Shown piece by piece: positions 39,930 to 51,252 of a DNA stretch of 52,471 nucleotides. Position numbers and translations under genes: made by a program. The notes beneath the pieces are model-generated. The model worked only from the letters and a program-made list of their open reading frames with translations, made no database searches and was not told the origin of the DNA. How positions within the stretch are numbered: the first letter of the stretch is position 1; each line of letters starts with the position of its first letter. Origin of the DNA: Bifidobacterium breve (GTDB lineage: Bacteria; Actinomycetota; Thermoleophilia; Miltoncostaeales; Miltoncostaeaceae); assembly GCA_945861935.1 (NCBI GenBank), contig CAMAVU010000005.1:1-52471 (forward strand), read 5' to 3'.

Positions 39930-42632
39930 GTGGACGAGCCCCGGAAGGCGCTGCGTGACTTGGCCCGCGAGGCCCGGGGCGAGGTGCGCGGTGATGCCGC
40001 CACGCGGGAGCTGTACGCCGTGGATGCCAGCCTCTACCGGCGCATGCCCATCGGCGCACTGCTCGCGGACTCGGAAGACGACCTGTCGCTCGCCGTCGGG
40101 ACCTGCAGGACGCACGACATCCCCCTCACGATGCGCGGCGCGGGCACGAGTCTCGCCGGTCAGGCAGTGGGAACCGGTCTCGTGGTGGACTGCTCGCGCC
40201 TGCGCGACATCGAGGTGGACTCAGGCTCGATGACCGCCCGGGTGGGCCCAGGGGTGGTGCTGGACGACCTCAACCGGGCGGCGGCCGCGCACGGTCTGGC
40301 CTTCGGTCCCGATGTGGCGACCGCGAACCGCGCCACCCTGGGCGGGATGATCGGAAACAACTCGGCGGGTGCCCGGTCGCTCGTGCACGGCATGACCGCC
40401 GACCATCTGGTGGAACTCGACGTGGTACTGGCCGACGGCACCCGTGCGGCCCTCCGGAGAGGGGGAGCCGCGCCGCCGTCACTCGAGGCCGTGCGGGCCC
40501 TCGCCACCACCGACGGCTTCCCCGCGCTCATGCGCCGGGTGTCCGGGTACGCCCTCGATCGCCTCACCGGGCCGGAGCCCGACTGGCCGGCCTTCCTCTC
40601 GGGCAGCGAGGGGACCCTGGCCGTCGTGCGGAGCGCAGTGGTGCGCCTCGTACGACCGCCCGCCGAGCGCGCCCTCGCCATCCTCCCGTTCCGCGACACC
40701 GATACCGCACTCGCCGCCGTGCCCGACCTGCTCTCGACCTCGCCCTCGGCCATCGAACTGATGGACGCGCAACTGGTGGACCCGGCCAATCGCCGACCCG
40801 CCGAGCGGGCCCTTCTCGGAATCGTCGGCCGTGCGCCCGCGATGCTCCTCATCGAATATTCGGGTGAGCCCGGTGAGGCCGTTGCGCGGGCCCGGGCGGT
40901 GCGCGGTGCAACGGTGATCGCTGCCACTGCCGATCAGGCCGCCGTGTGGGCCATCCGCCGCACCGGCATCGCCCGGGCGCTGCGCGTGGAGGGCGACGGG
41001 AAGCCCATCCCCTTCATCGAGGACCCGGCCGTGCCGCCGGAGCGGCTCGCGTCGTTCGCGGGCGAGGTCAGGCGCCTGCTCGCCGGTGAGGGCATGGCAG
41101 ATGCCATCTGGTACGGCCATGCGAGCGTGGGCTGCCTGCATATCCGCCCGCTCGTGGACCTGCGCGCACCGGGGGCCGTGGCACGGATGCGCCGCGTGGC
41201 GGAGGGAGTGGCCGACCTCGTCGCCGCCCACGGCGGGTCGCTGTCGGGCGAGCACGGCGACGGCCGGCTGCGCGGCGAACTCCTCCCCCGGATGTACGAC
41301 CCGGCCATGATCGCGCGATTCGCCCAGGTGAAGGCGGCGCTCGATCCGCAGGGGATCCTCAACCCGGGCATCATCACCGCTCCCGAACCCCTCGACTCCG
41401 GCCTGCGCATCCATGCGTCCCCGCCGGTCCACGCCATTCCCACCTCGGTGTCGTTCGCGGGTGCGGGCGGGCTGCAACGTGCGGTGGAGGCCTGCAACGG
41501 CAACGGCCAGTGCCGGGCCTCCGATGCGGTCATGTGCCCCTCCTACGAGGCTCTTCGCGACGAGCGGCACTCCACGCGCGGGCGCGCCGTGCTGCTGCGG
41601 GCGGCCATCGAGGGACGCCTCGACTTGGGTCTGGCCGACCCGGGCCTCGCCGAGGCGCTCGATTTGTGCCTGTCCTGCCGCGCGTGCGCCACCGAGTGCC
41701 CCGCCGGCGTGGACATGTCGCGCCTCAAGGTGGAGGTGCTGGTGCACCGCCATGCCGAGCACCGCCCCTCCCTCACCGTGCTGGCAGCCGCGCACGCGCA
41801 CGACCTGATGCGGGCGGGGTCGGCAGCGCCGCGCCTGACCCGCCTCGTCACCCGCCCCGGACACCGGCGCCACGGACCCCGGCCACCCGCCCCCGTGCGT
41901 GAATGGCGGCCGCCCCCGCCGTCCGGGAGCGGCACCCCGATGGGCCTCTTCGCCGATACGTGGACGCGCTTCCTGGAGCCCGGCACCGGCGACGATGCCG
42001 CGTACGTCCTCACAGCAGGCGGTGCCCGGGTGCAGGTGCTTTCAGGGGGGTGCTGCGGCCGTCCGGCGCTGTCGCAGGGCATGCCCGACCTCGCCCGCAC
42101 GCAGGCCCGGAAGGTGCTGCGCGCCCTCGCGCCCTACGCCATGGGGGGCCACCCCATCGTGGTGCTCGAGCCCTCGTGTCTCTCGATGCTGGCGTCCGAC
42201 CTGCCGTGGCTGCTGCCGGACGATGCCCGGGCCCAGTGGGTGGCGGACGCGGTGGTGTCGTTTGAGCGCGCGGTACTCGACCTCGGGCTGGAGGTCCCGA
42301 CCGGTGGCGAGGCCCCCCTGGTGCACCGCCACTGCCATGCACGGGCCGATGGGGACGAGGCCGCCGTCGCCGCGATGGGCCCCGACGCCACCGCCACCGA
42401 GGCGGGCTGCTGCGGCATGGCCGGTGCCTTCGGCTACCTGCACCCCGACGAATCGCGGGCGATCTTCGCCCACCGCCTCGGCCCCGCCCTCGCGGCTGCC
42501 GACGCCACCGCCCCGGTGGTGGCCGCCGGGATCTCGTGCCGCCACCAGATCACCGCGCTGGGTAGGCGGGAAGCCGTGCATCCCGCATCACACCTCGCAC
42601 GGCTGCTGCACCCGGTGACCGGCGCAGCCTAG
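39930..42632 (+). CDS. FAD-linked oxidase/Fe-S oxidoreductase fusion (YdiJ-like)
   Basis: A 900-residue enzyme. An FAD-binding-4 domain comes first: PLTMRGAGTSLAGQAVG near residues 65-81 and GMIGNNSAGARSLVHG near 138-153. An FAD-oxidase C-terminal domain follows, with HASVGCLHIRPLVDL and SGEHGDGRLRGEL. Then come two ferredoxin-like cysteine groups (ACNGNGQCRASDAVMCPSY; CLSCRACATECPAGVDM) and a CCG-type Fe-S domain with GCCGMAGAFGYL. This is the layout of E. coli YdiJ, a D-2-hydroxyglutarate dehydrogenase; glycolate or D-lactate are other family substrates. It stands alone between fusA and tuf. Confidence 0.88.
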   Translation: MDEPRKALRDLAREARGEVRGDAATRELYAVDASLYRRMPIGALLADSEDDLSLAVGTCRTHDIPLTMRGAGTSLAGQAVGTGLVVDCSRLRDIEVDSGSMTARVGPGVVLDDLNRAAAAHGLAFGPDVATANRATLGGMIGNNSAGARSLVHGMTADHLVELDVVLADGTRAALRRGGAAPPSLEAVRALATTDGFPALMRRVSGYALDRLTGPEPDWPAFLSGSEGTLAVVRSAVVRLVRPPAERALAILPFRDTDTALAAVPDLLSTSPSAIELMDAQLVDPANRRPAERALLGIVGRAPAMLLIEYSGEPGEAVARARAVRGATVIAATADQAAVWAIRRTGIARALRVEGDGKPIPFIEDPAVPPERLASFAGEVRRLLAGEGMADAIWYGHASVGCLHIRPLVDLRAPGAVARMRRVAEGVADLVAAHGGSLSGEHGDGRLRGELLPRMYDPAMIARFAQVKAALDPQGILNPGIITAPEPLDSGLRIHASPPVHAIPTSVSFAGAGGLQRAVEACNGNGQCRASDAVMCPSYEALRDERHSTRGRAVLLRAAIEGRLDLGLADPGLAEALDLCLSCRACATECPAGVDMSRLKVEVLVHRHAEHRPSLTVLAAAHAHDLMRAGSAAPRLTRLVTRPGHRRHGPRPPAPVREWRPPPPSGSGTPMGLFADTWTRFLEPGTGDDAAYVLTAGGARVQVLSGGCCGRPALSQGMPDLARTQARKVLRALAPYAMGGHPIVVLEPSCLSMLASDLPWLLPDDARAQWVADAVVSFERAVLDLGLEVPTGGEAPLVHRHCHARADGDEAAVAAMGPDATATEAGCCGMAGAFGYLHPDESRAIFAHRLGPALAAADATAPVVAAGISCRHQITALGRREAVHPASHLARLLHPVTGAA

Positions 42633-42635
42633 GCC

Positions 42636-43478
42636 TCAGAACGCGTCCGAGGTGGACGACATCGCGGCGAACGTGTACCGCATCGCGGAACTGTGCTTGT
42701 CGGTCGTGATCTTCGACAGCGGCCCCGATGTGTTGTCCAGACCCAGCCAGTCCTGCCCCGCGTACTGCTCGTAGAGATTGCAGCCCAGAAGCCCGAACTG
42801 GCCCTGCGTGCCGAAGCCGTTCGTGAAGTAGCGCCACACCCACCCGGGGCCGATCGGGGGGCGCCCGTCGGTCGTCATCGCCGTATCGGGCCCGGCGCAG
42901 AAGGTGACCTGCACGCCCGGCGAGCCCGGTGGCAGCGGCGCCTTGATGGTGACGGTCTGGCGAGCGGGCGACATACATGTGAAGGGCACCGACGTGACGG
43001 TGGCGGGGCACGGGGGCGCAGGGGCGTCATCGATGAATATCGCGCTGCGCCCGTACCGCCCGACCGCAAGGGGATCGACATGGTGCACGCCCGCAACGGG
43101 ATCGCCGGACACCGCGCGCACGCGGAACACGACGCGCTTCCCGGCGACCCGCGGCATCCCCAGACTCACCACGTGGGTGGTGTCCTCGCCGACGCTGCGC
43201 AGGATGAGGGCGGCGTTCGGCGGATCGGCCACGAAGCCGAACGACTGCCACAGGCCCGCGAGGCTACGCAGGCTCGTACGGCCCGCACGGCGTGCCGGGC
43301 GGTCGCTGAACCATGTGACCGGCGAGGTGGCTGGGACCGATAACACGAGCGCACCGGGCTTCCCCGTGATTCTGACCGAGGGCGGATCCACGCTGAACAG
43401 CACCGACGGGGCAGCCGACCCTGCAGCCGGGAGGGCGACGGCGAGCGCAAGGGGAACCGCGACGGAGAGGAATCGCAT
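42636..43478 (-). CDS. Secreted protein of unknown function
   Basis: A 280-residue exported protein. The signal peptide covers about residues 1-21 (RFLSVAVPLALAVALPAAGS). The mature part begins with beta-rich sequence and has the block TWFSDRPARRAG, followed by LAGLWQSFGFVADPPNAALIL. I have the impression this FSDRP/PPNAAL pattern recurs in uncharacterised secreted actinobacterial proteins, but I cannot name a family. Four late cysteines could form disulfides. ATG 43478 follows a TACGGT -10 by 6 bases. It ends 3 bases from the convergent oxidoreductase stop. Confidence 0.65.
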   Translation of the reverse strand: MRFLSVAVPLALAVALPAAGSAAPSVLFSVDPPSVRITGKPGALVLSVPATSPVTWFSDRPARRAGRTSLRSLAGLWQSFGFVADPPNAALILRSVGEDTTHVVSLGMPRVAGKRVVFRVRAVSGDPVAGVHHVDPLAVGRYGRSAIFIDDAPAPPCPATVTSVPFTCMSPARQTVTIKAPLPPGSPGVQVTFCAGPDTAMTTDGRPPIGPGWVWRYFTNGFGTQGQFGLLGCNLYEQYAGQDWLGLDNTSGPLSKITTDKHSSAMRYTFAAMSSTSDAF

Positions 43479-43484
43479 GTCAGG

Positions 43485-43490
43485 ACCGTA
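43485..43490 (-). promoter_or_regulatory. -10 hexamer of the secreted-protein gene
   Basis: On the minus strand TACGGT lies 6 bases before ATG 43478, supporting that start over the longer open frame reaching 43712. Confidence 0.45.
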
Positions 43491-43753
43491 CACATTCCGG
43501 GCATCCGTCCGCAACCCCGGCGCAACCGTGGGACGTTCCGGTGGCCGATGGCAGCCCGATTGAGGCACGGGCCGGATCTGGACGCCTCGACGACGATTCG
43601 TGGAGGTGATGCCATGCTCCGTCAGCAGATCCCCCAGCGAGTGGTTGTTGGCATGCGCCTCGGTGTCGTGCCTAAAGAGGTTCCGGACGTACACTGCTCG
43701 CAGGTTGCGCACACCGTTCGATCAGCCCGTGCCGTCGTCGTATGGAGGACCCC

Positions 43754-45667
43754 ATGAGAACCACCCCCGTCGTGCTCGGAGCCGCGGCAGCCATCGCGAT
43801 GTGCGCGATCGCTACCGGCGCATTGACCACTCCATCCACGGTGATCTCCGAGGCGGACCGGGGCTCGATCCTCCCCTAAATCGCCGTGGACAGCCGGGGT
43901 GGGGCAGTGGCGGTGTGGCAGCAGGCACCCGTCGGGGGAGGGATGCTGGGCGTCACCATCTGGTCAGCACGGCTGTCAGGCAGCACATGGAGCACCCCCG
44001 TCACCATCGCCGACGCCACGCGCGGGGGCGAGGCGCCTCAGGTCGTTGTGGACAGCACCGGTGTCGCAACCGCCGTCTGGGCGAACGTCATGCAGCGAGA
44101 GGTCGAGACCGCTCGCTTCGTTGAGGGATCGTGGACCGCAACGGTCATGCTCTCCGCTACCGGGGTCCAAACACAGACGCCACAGTTGGCAGTTGACGCC
44201 GACCGGCGGGTCACCGCCCTCTGGCTGAGCCGAGGCGGGAACTCGAATCACCGGGTCCAGACACGCCGGCTCCATGGGGCAGTGTGGAATGACACGACGA
44301 CCATCTCGACAGACTCTCTCGCGAATGCTTTCGAGGCCCGGCTCGCGGTGAACCGCGCCGGGGCGGCCGTGTCCCTCTGGGCCACCTTTGACGGGATGAC
44401 TGCGAAGATCGTTGCCGCGAGGGCCGGGTCGGATGCCGCGTGGGGCCAACCCGTGACGTTCCCGACGACGGGATGGGACGTGTCCGCACCCCGGATCGCC
44501 GTGGATGACAGCGGGATGGCGACGGCGGTGTGGCGCGGAACGAACATGGGGGCACCCGCAGTCATCCGGGCGGCGCGTGCCGCGGGTGGGACCTGGTCGG
44601 ACCCGGTGACGCTGTCGACCGCCGGTGCGAATGCCGACAGTCCGGAGATCGCCGTTGATCCGACCGGTGTCGTCACAGCCGTCTGGGTCCGGCCGAAGCC
44701 CGGCGGGACCAACCTCGTCGTGCAGTCATCGCGGTTCGTGGGTCAGACCTGGACCACCCCCATCAACCTGTCCGCGGACGGCCGGGACGCGGGGGCACCC
44801 ATGGTCACCGTGGATCCGGCAGGTGTCGTGACGGCGACCTGGATCCGCTCCAACGGTCAAAACACCATCGTGCAGGCGGCACGGTTCGAGGACGGCGCAT
44901 GGGGCGAACCGGTGAATCTGTCGCCCGTTGGACGGAACGCAGGGACTTCTCCGGACTACCCATGGACCCTTGGCTCTCGGGTGCTCGCCGGGACCAGTGG
45001 CGCCGTCATCGCCATTTGGTCGAGGCATTCCGATACCGCTGCGGTCATCGAGGCTCTGACCCTCCGTGGACCGCCCCACCCTCCGACGTCCGTTGCCGCG
45101 CAGACGGGAACCCACTCCGCGACCATCTCGTGGACGCCGCCGGCAATGGACGGTGGCGCGCAGATCACCTCGTACACCGCGACGGCTACGCCCGACGGTG
45201 CGACGTGCAGCGCCACCGCACCCGACCGCACGTGCACGCTCACCGGCCTCGCAGAGACGGTCCCCTATTCCGTCACCGTCACGGCACGCAACGCCGTGGG
45301 AACGAGCACACCATCCGCTCCGGTGGCGGTGCTCCTCACGAGATCGCCGAGCCCCGCCCCGGCCCCAACGGGGGCCCCGATCCAGACGCCGCTCCCGGTC
45401 CGTGCCCTTGCCGTGCGGGTTACCACCTCGCCCGCCGGCACTGTCCGTACCACGGGGGCCGTGCCGCGAACAGCCAGCCGGGTCACCCAGACCGCAACCG
45501 CCGGACGGCGCACCGTAAACGGACGCTGCACGATCGCACCACGCACCGGCGCACGGAAGTTCACCTGCACCCTGCGCCTCACCAAGGGTCGCTGGGCGGT
45601 CCGCACCCGGGCGATGGCCGGGACCACCGTTGTCGCACAGACGACTCGGACCATCACCCGCCGGTAG
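43754..45667 (+). pseudogene. Secreted beta-propeller/Fn3 protein with an in-frame TAA
   Basis: ATG 43754, 5 bases after GGAGG, opens a signal peptide (VVLGAAAAIAMCAIATGALT). After 41 codons the frame meets TAA at 43877-43879, then continues in the same frame to 45667. Directly after the stop begins a series of eight repeats with the core VDxxGxxxAVW, about 51-58 residues apart, typical of a propeller. An Fn3 domain follows (ATISWTPPAMDGGAQITSYT), then a Pro-rich linker and a basic beta-rich end. The first repeat lacks only the residue at the stop; neighbouring repeats have PQ or PR at this place, so CAA to TAA is likely. If translated from GTG 43886 it would lack a signal. Confidence 0.7.
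43880..45064 (+). repeat. Eight propeller-type protein repeats
   Basis: Units near 43886, 44048, 44192, 44348, 44501, 44654, 44810 and 44984 each contain an (I/V/L)-A-V-D-x-x-G-x-x-x-A-x-W core followed by a W-containing strand (TWS, TWT or AWG). The DNA is diverged, so this is old duplication. Confidence 0.75.
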
Positions 45668-45774
45668 AGGCCTCCCGTCCAACCCGACGAACCGGGGGGC
45701 CGAGCACCGACATGAGTGGGACCGCCACAAAACGGCTGCACCCACCTCGAGGCCTGACCAGACCAGCGGCAGGG

Positions 45775-47868
<2,094 letters not shown>

Positions 47869-47973
47869 TGAACCCCACCTGTCCGTAACGGTATGGCACA
47901 GGGAGCATGGCCCCGCGCGTCGTCTCTCATGAATGCGAAGCCGGGCCCGGCGCGATGCGTCGGGCGGCGGCGG

Positions 47974-48444
47974 CTACCAGCGGTAGTGCGCGAAGGCCTT
48001 GTTGGCCTGGGCCATGCGGTAGATGTCGTCCTTGCGCTTGAACGCGCCGCCCTGCGACCCGAGCGCGTCCAGCAGCTCGTTGGCGAGGCGCTCGCTCATC
48101 TGCTTCTCACGCCGTTGGCGTGAGAACAGAACGATCCAGCGGATGGCAAGGGTGCGGCCGCGGCGCGGCGGCACCTCGATCGGCACCTGGTAGGTGGCTC
48201 CACCCACGCGGCGGCTCTTCACCTCGAGCACCGGCGTGACGTTACGGATCGCCTCCTCCATGACCTGCACGGGGTCACGCCCGGTGCGGTCGCGGATGCG
48301 CTCGAGCGCGTCGTACACGGTGCGCTCTGCGACCGACTTCTTGCCCTCCTTGAGGACCTTGTTGATGATCTGCGTGACGAGGACGTTCTCGTACGCGGGG
48401 TCCGGCGTGAGCCGGCGACGGGTGATTACTGCTCGGCGGGGCAT
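47974..48444 (-). CDS. rpsG: 30S ribosomal protein S7
   Basis: A 156-residue S7: [23 protein letters not shown], then [22 protein letters not shown] and [23 protein letters not shown] 48444 lies 4 bases after rpsL. Confidence 0.97.
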   Translation of the reverse strand: MPRRAVITRRRLTPDPAYENVLVTQIINKVLKEGKKSVAERTVYDALERIRDRTGRDPVQVMEEAIRNVTPVLEVKSRRVGGATYQVPIEVPPRRGRTLAIRWIVLFSRQRREKQMSERLANELLDALGSQGGAFKRKDDIYRMAQANKAFAHYRW

Positions 48445-48448
48445 GAGC

Positions 48449-48820
48449 CTACTTCGGAGTCTTGGCGCCGTACTTCGAGCGCGCCTGCTTGCGGTTCGAC
48501 ACGCCGGCGGTATCAAGCGCGGCGCGGATGACCTTGTACCGGACGCCCGGGAGATCCTTCACGCGGCCCCCACGCACGAGCACCACCGAGTGCTCCTGGA
48601 GGTTGTGGCCCTCACCCGGGATGTAACTCGTGACCTCCATCCCGTTGGTCAGCCTGACACGCGCAACCTTGCGCAGCGCCGAGTTCGGCTTCTTCGGGGT
48701 GGTGGTGTAGACGCGCGTGCATACGCCGCGCTTCTGCGGGGCCCCACGAAGGGCCGGCGTCGACGTCTTGGTCGCCTTGGGCTTGCGGCCCTTGCGGACC
48801 ATCTGGTTGATCGTTGGCAC
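48449..48820 (-). CDS. rpsL: 30S ribosomal protein S12
   Basis: A 123-residue S12 of the decoding centre, starting at GTG 48820 ([12 protein letters not shown]). [18 protein letters not shown] contains the lysine equivalent to E. coli K42, and [13 protein letters not shown] that equivalent to K87; both are the ordinary streptomycin-sensitive residues. First gene of the truncated str operon. Confidence 0.97.
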   Translation of the reverse strand: MPTINQMVRKGRKPKATKTSTPALRGAPQKRGVCTRVYTTTPKKPNSALRKVARVRLTNGMEVTSYIPGEGHNLQEHSVVLVRGGRVKDLPGVRYKVIRAALDTAGVSNRKQARSKYGAKTPK

Positions 48821-48881
48821 GAGCCTCTTCCGGGTGATGGGCGTCACGAATCGGATCACCCTCGCGGGCGAGCGGTCCGGG

Positions 48882-48910
48882 ACCGTATCACGGCGCATCG
48901 GGCGGGCCAA
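48882..48910 (-). promoter_or_regulatory. Promoter of rpsL-rpsG-fusA
   Basis: On the minus strand TTGGCC, 17 bases, then TACGGT, with TGA just before the hexamer forming an extended -10. It overlaps the end of the upstream EcfT-like gene, with a leader of about 55 bases before rpsL. Confidence 0.5.
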
Positions 48911-49793
48911 CAGGGGCCGGGGGCCGCTTCGTGACGGCCAGCACCCCGGCGGCGATGACCAGCGCACCCAGCGCCGCGAGCGACAGGCCAACGGACTGCC
49001 CGGTCACAATCGGTCCGAGCACGGGATAGAACGTGAAGCCGGTCGCGCCGGTGACGATGGCCCAGCCGACAGCCGCCGCGAGCACCACTGCGATGGCCAG
49101 CACCGCGCGCTCGCCGGGGTCGGAGCGGCGCTCGGGCAGGCGTGTCCGACGGCCCTCCCCGTAGCCGCGCGCGGCCATGGCCTCGGCCACATCGAGGCCG
49201 CGCTCCAGCGCTGAGCCCACCAGCGGAAGGGCGAGCGGCACGGCGGCCCGCGCGCGCCTGAGGCGCGGGCCGGTGGTGAGCGCCACCCCGCGCAGACGCG
49301 CGGTCTCGGCGATGGCCCGGGCATCACGGCGCATCGTGGGCACCATCCGCGCGGCGAGTGCCGATACCAGTGCCGACCGGGGCGCGACACGGCCGAGGCC
49401 GGCCAGCATGCGATCCGGGTCGGCCCAGGCGAAGATGGCGGCGGCGAGGGCGATGGTCGCCAGCACCCGCGCGGCGGCGGCAACGCCAGCCGCGAGCGCC
49501 TCGGCGGTGACCTCACCGTGGAGCGGCGGGGGGACGGGCAGGGTGAACAGCACCAGATCGCCCTGGCCGCTCACGAGCGGCGTCAGTACCAGCACCATGG
49601 CGCCCGAAACCAGCGCCCCGATGAGGACCCACCGGCCGGGATGCCCGGGGGCAGCCCGCAGGAGAACGATGGCCCCGACCGCCAGTGCCGTGAGCACGAG
49701 GGGCTGATCGGTGGTGAAGGCCAGCACCCCCGCGATCACGGCAAGCAGCACGATGGGAGCCGGGGCACGATCCCCGGCGACGGGTCCGCTCAT
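48888..49793 (-). CDS. EcfT/CbiQ-like transporter membrane subunit
   Basis: A 301-residue membrane protein with five or six hydrophobic helices. The cytoplasmic coupling motif is visible as [18 protein letters not shown], where ARG precedes GYG as in energy-coupling-factor T components. T subunits work with EcfA ATPases and a substrate-binding S subunit; none is encoded in this window. ATG 49793 is chosen; upstream frame sequence is Arg/Pro-rich and not protein-like. Confidence 0.75.
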   Translation of the reverse strand: MSGPVAGDRAPAPIVLLAVIAGVLAFTTDQPLVLTALAVGAIVLLRAAPGHPGRWVLIGALVSGAMVLVLTPLVSGQGDLVLFTLPVPPPLHGEVTAEALAAGVAAAARVLATIALAAAIFAWADPDRMLAGLGRVAPRSALVSALAARMVPTMRRDARAIAETARLRGVALTTGPRLRRARAAVPLALPLVGSALERGLDVAEAMAARGYGEGRRTRLPERRSDPGERAVLAIAVVLAAAVGWAIVTGATGFTFYPVLGPIVTGQSVGLSLAALGALVIAAGVLAVTKRPPAPVGPPDAP

Positions 49794-49914
49794 GCCGACG
49801 GCGCCGGGCGGGTCATGAGGGCGTGCACGTGACCGCGCACGGACGCGGGCCCGGCCCGTCGGAGACGAAAGCACGGGAGACCGGCGGGGTGCGGACGAAC
49901 CATCTGGGGATCCC

Positions 49915-50493
49915 TCAGCCGGTAGGTGCTGGCGCCCAGGCCGGACGCGGGCCCTCGAAGTGCGCATCGCCTGCGATCCTGTCGGCCTCGAGGGCGCGGA
50001 CGTCGTCGAAGGGGAGCAGGAGGCGGAACCGGAAGTAGAGCCACCGCCTGATGAAGGTCACGCGGCAGTCGTGGGTGAGGGTCGCGACGCGGGTCGCGGT
50101 ACTCACGCCCTCTTTGGGGATGAGCGTGATCTCGCGGAAATCGGCGAAGGCGGCGTCAGCGCCGCGCCGCCAGGGCCAGAGGAAGAACGTGTGAGCCATG
50201 GCGATGGTCCAGGCACCCCCCTGCTCCCTGAGGCCTGCCGTCACCAGCGCCCGTTGGACGTCATCCTTCAGGTCCCCCAGCGAGTGGACCCCGACGACCT
50301 GCAGGGACGCGACCCCCGGCCGGGCGACCTCACACGTGGGATGGACGAGTTGAGCGGCCGTCCACCCGGCTGGCATGCCGTCGAAGATGAAGACGTCGCC
50401 CTGCCCCACCGGGTACCGGGCGGAGTCGCGGCGCGGGACGTAGTACCCGTCGCGGGTGCCCACGTACCACGTCGGGGCGTCAGGCGTACTCAA
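49915..50493 (-). CDS. Unknown protein paired with a Phd-like gene (toxin candidate)
   Basis: A 192-residue cytosolic protein that I do not recognise. Features: GTRDGYYVPRR at the start, GQGDVFIFDGMPAGWTAAQL, then an LVHPTCEVA motif, LQVVGVHSL, a TFFLWPWRRGADAAFADF segment, VATLTHDCRVTFIRRWLYFR, and an Asp/Glu-rich end. Start TTG 50493 lies inside the upstream gene (14-base overlap); GTG 50463 is an alternative. The overlap indicates co-translation with the Phd/YefM-like protein, so a toxin or regulated effector role is inferred. It shows no PIN, RelE, MazF or Fic motif. Confidence 0.6.
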   Translation of the reverse strand: MSTPDAPTWYVGTRDGYYVPRRDSARYPVGQGDVFIFDGMPAGWTAAQLVHPTCEVARPGVASLQVVGVHSLGDLKDDVQRALVTAGLREQGGAWTIAMAHTFFLWPWRRGADAAFADFREITLIPKEGVSTATRVATLTHDCRVTFIRRWLYFRFRLLLPFDDVRALEADRIAGDAHFEGPRPAWAPAPTG

Positions 50494-50905
50494 GCCCGGT
50501 GTCGTCCTCGTCCATGTGCTGGTGCGTGAGCGGACGCGAGTGGTGGATCAGCGACTCTCCGTCCTCGCCACACTCCATCTCGATGGGGGCTGCGTTGACG
50601 AAGCGGATCAGTTTCTCCCAGTCGAACACCGACTCCACCCCATATTCGGCAAGCGTGTCGGAGGGGAGAGCCACACCGGCCCGCGCCGCGGCGAGGAGGA
50701 TCGGAAGGCTCTTGCGGAGATGTTCTGCCTCGTCGATCAGACCCTTGACGCCCGGCGGGATGAGGAAGGCATCGAGGACGCCGTGCCGGGTGACGGGGAC
50801 GCTGATCCCCTCCTCGATCTGATCCTCGATCACCCTGGGCAGCGCGTTCTGGAGTTCGCGTCGGCCCACCGACTGCGTACTCAGGATGAAGCGTGTGGTG
50901 CTCAT
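50480..50905 (-). CDS. Phd/YefM-like antitoxin-type protein
   Basis: A 141-residue protein. The first half, STQSVGRRELQNALPRVI followed by ISVPVTRHGVLDAFLIPP, follows the Phd/YefM pattern (S-x-x-x-x-R-x-x-L...V-x-V-T-R-H-G-x-x-x-A-x-L-x-P), a DNA-binding and dimerising domain of type II antitoxins. The second half is helical and ends acidic (CGEDGESLIHHSR, then MDEDDTGLEYA). ATG 50905 is 6 bases after a TACACT -10 embedded in a palindrome, which fits autoregulation. Antitoxin function is inferred from fold pattern and gene pairing. Confidence 0.6.
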   Translation of the reverse strand: MSTTRFILSTQSVGRRELQNALPRVIEDQIEEGISVPVTRHGVLDAFLIPPGVKGLIDEAEHLRKSLPILLAAARAGVALPSDTLAEYGVESVFDWEKLIRFVNAAPIEMECGEDGESLIHHSRPLTHQHMDEDDTGLEYA

Positions 50906-51252
50906 GGCTGGAGTGTACCAACACTTGTATGTACATCCGTCCCGTTCAGATGGCTCACATCGCGTCCTCTCGCTCGTGGCCAACCACGGCGCCGGATCGG
51001 CTGCGGGGCAATGGCCGGGGGCGCAGGGATCACCGGGTGCGGCGGTCGCGAGGTCACGGCGCGATCGTACGACAGCACCCGCCACGGGGCAGGAGACCGG
51101 TTGCACGCATCGCCGGACCGAGTCCGAAACGGCCATGTGCCACAACTGCCCCCGACGTGCCGAGCATGGCCCACCCATGATCCGACGGCTCCTCAACGCG
51201 CCCTGCCCGTGCATCGCGTGCCACCGGTACCGGGAGGTCCGCCAGAACCCGC
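50906..51252. other. Gene-free stretch upstream of the Phd-like gene
   Basis: Apart from the promoter and palindrome near 50912-50935 I see no gene or RNA. Short frames in several phases are GC-driven. The 3' part may hold eroded upstream sequence of the endopeptidase-like remnant, since that frame starts abruptly. Confidence 0.4.
50912..50935 (-). promoter_or_regulatory. Promoter and putative operator of the Phd-like module
   Basis: TGTAC, 12 bases, GTACA forms a perfect 5-base dyad (50914-50935); an inner CAAcacTTG adds symmetry. On the minus strand TACACT (50917-50912) is the -10. A dyad spanning the -10 and the region upstream suits repression by the first gene's product. Confidence 0.45.
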
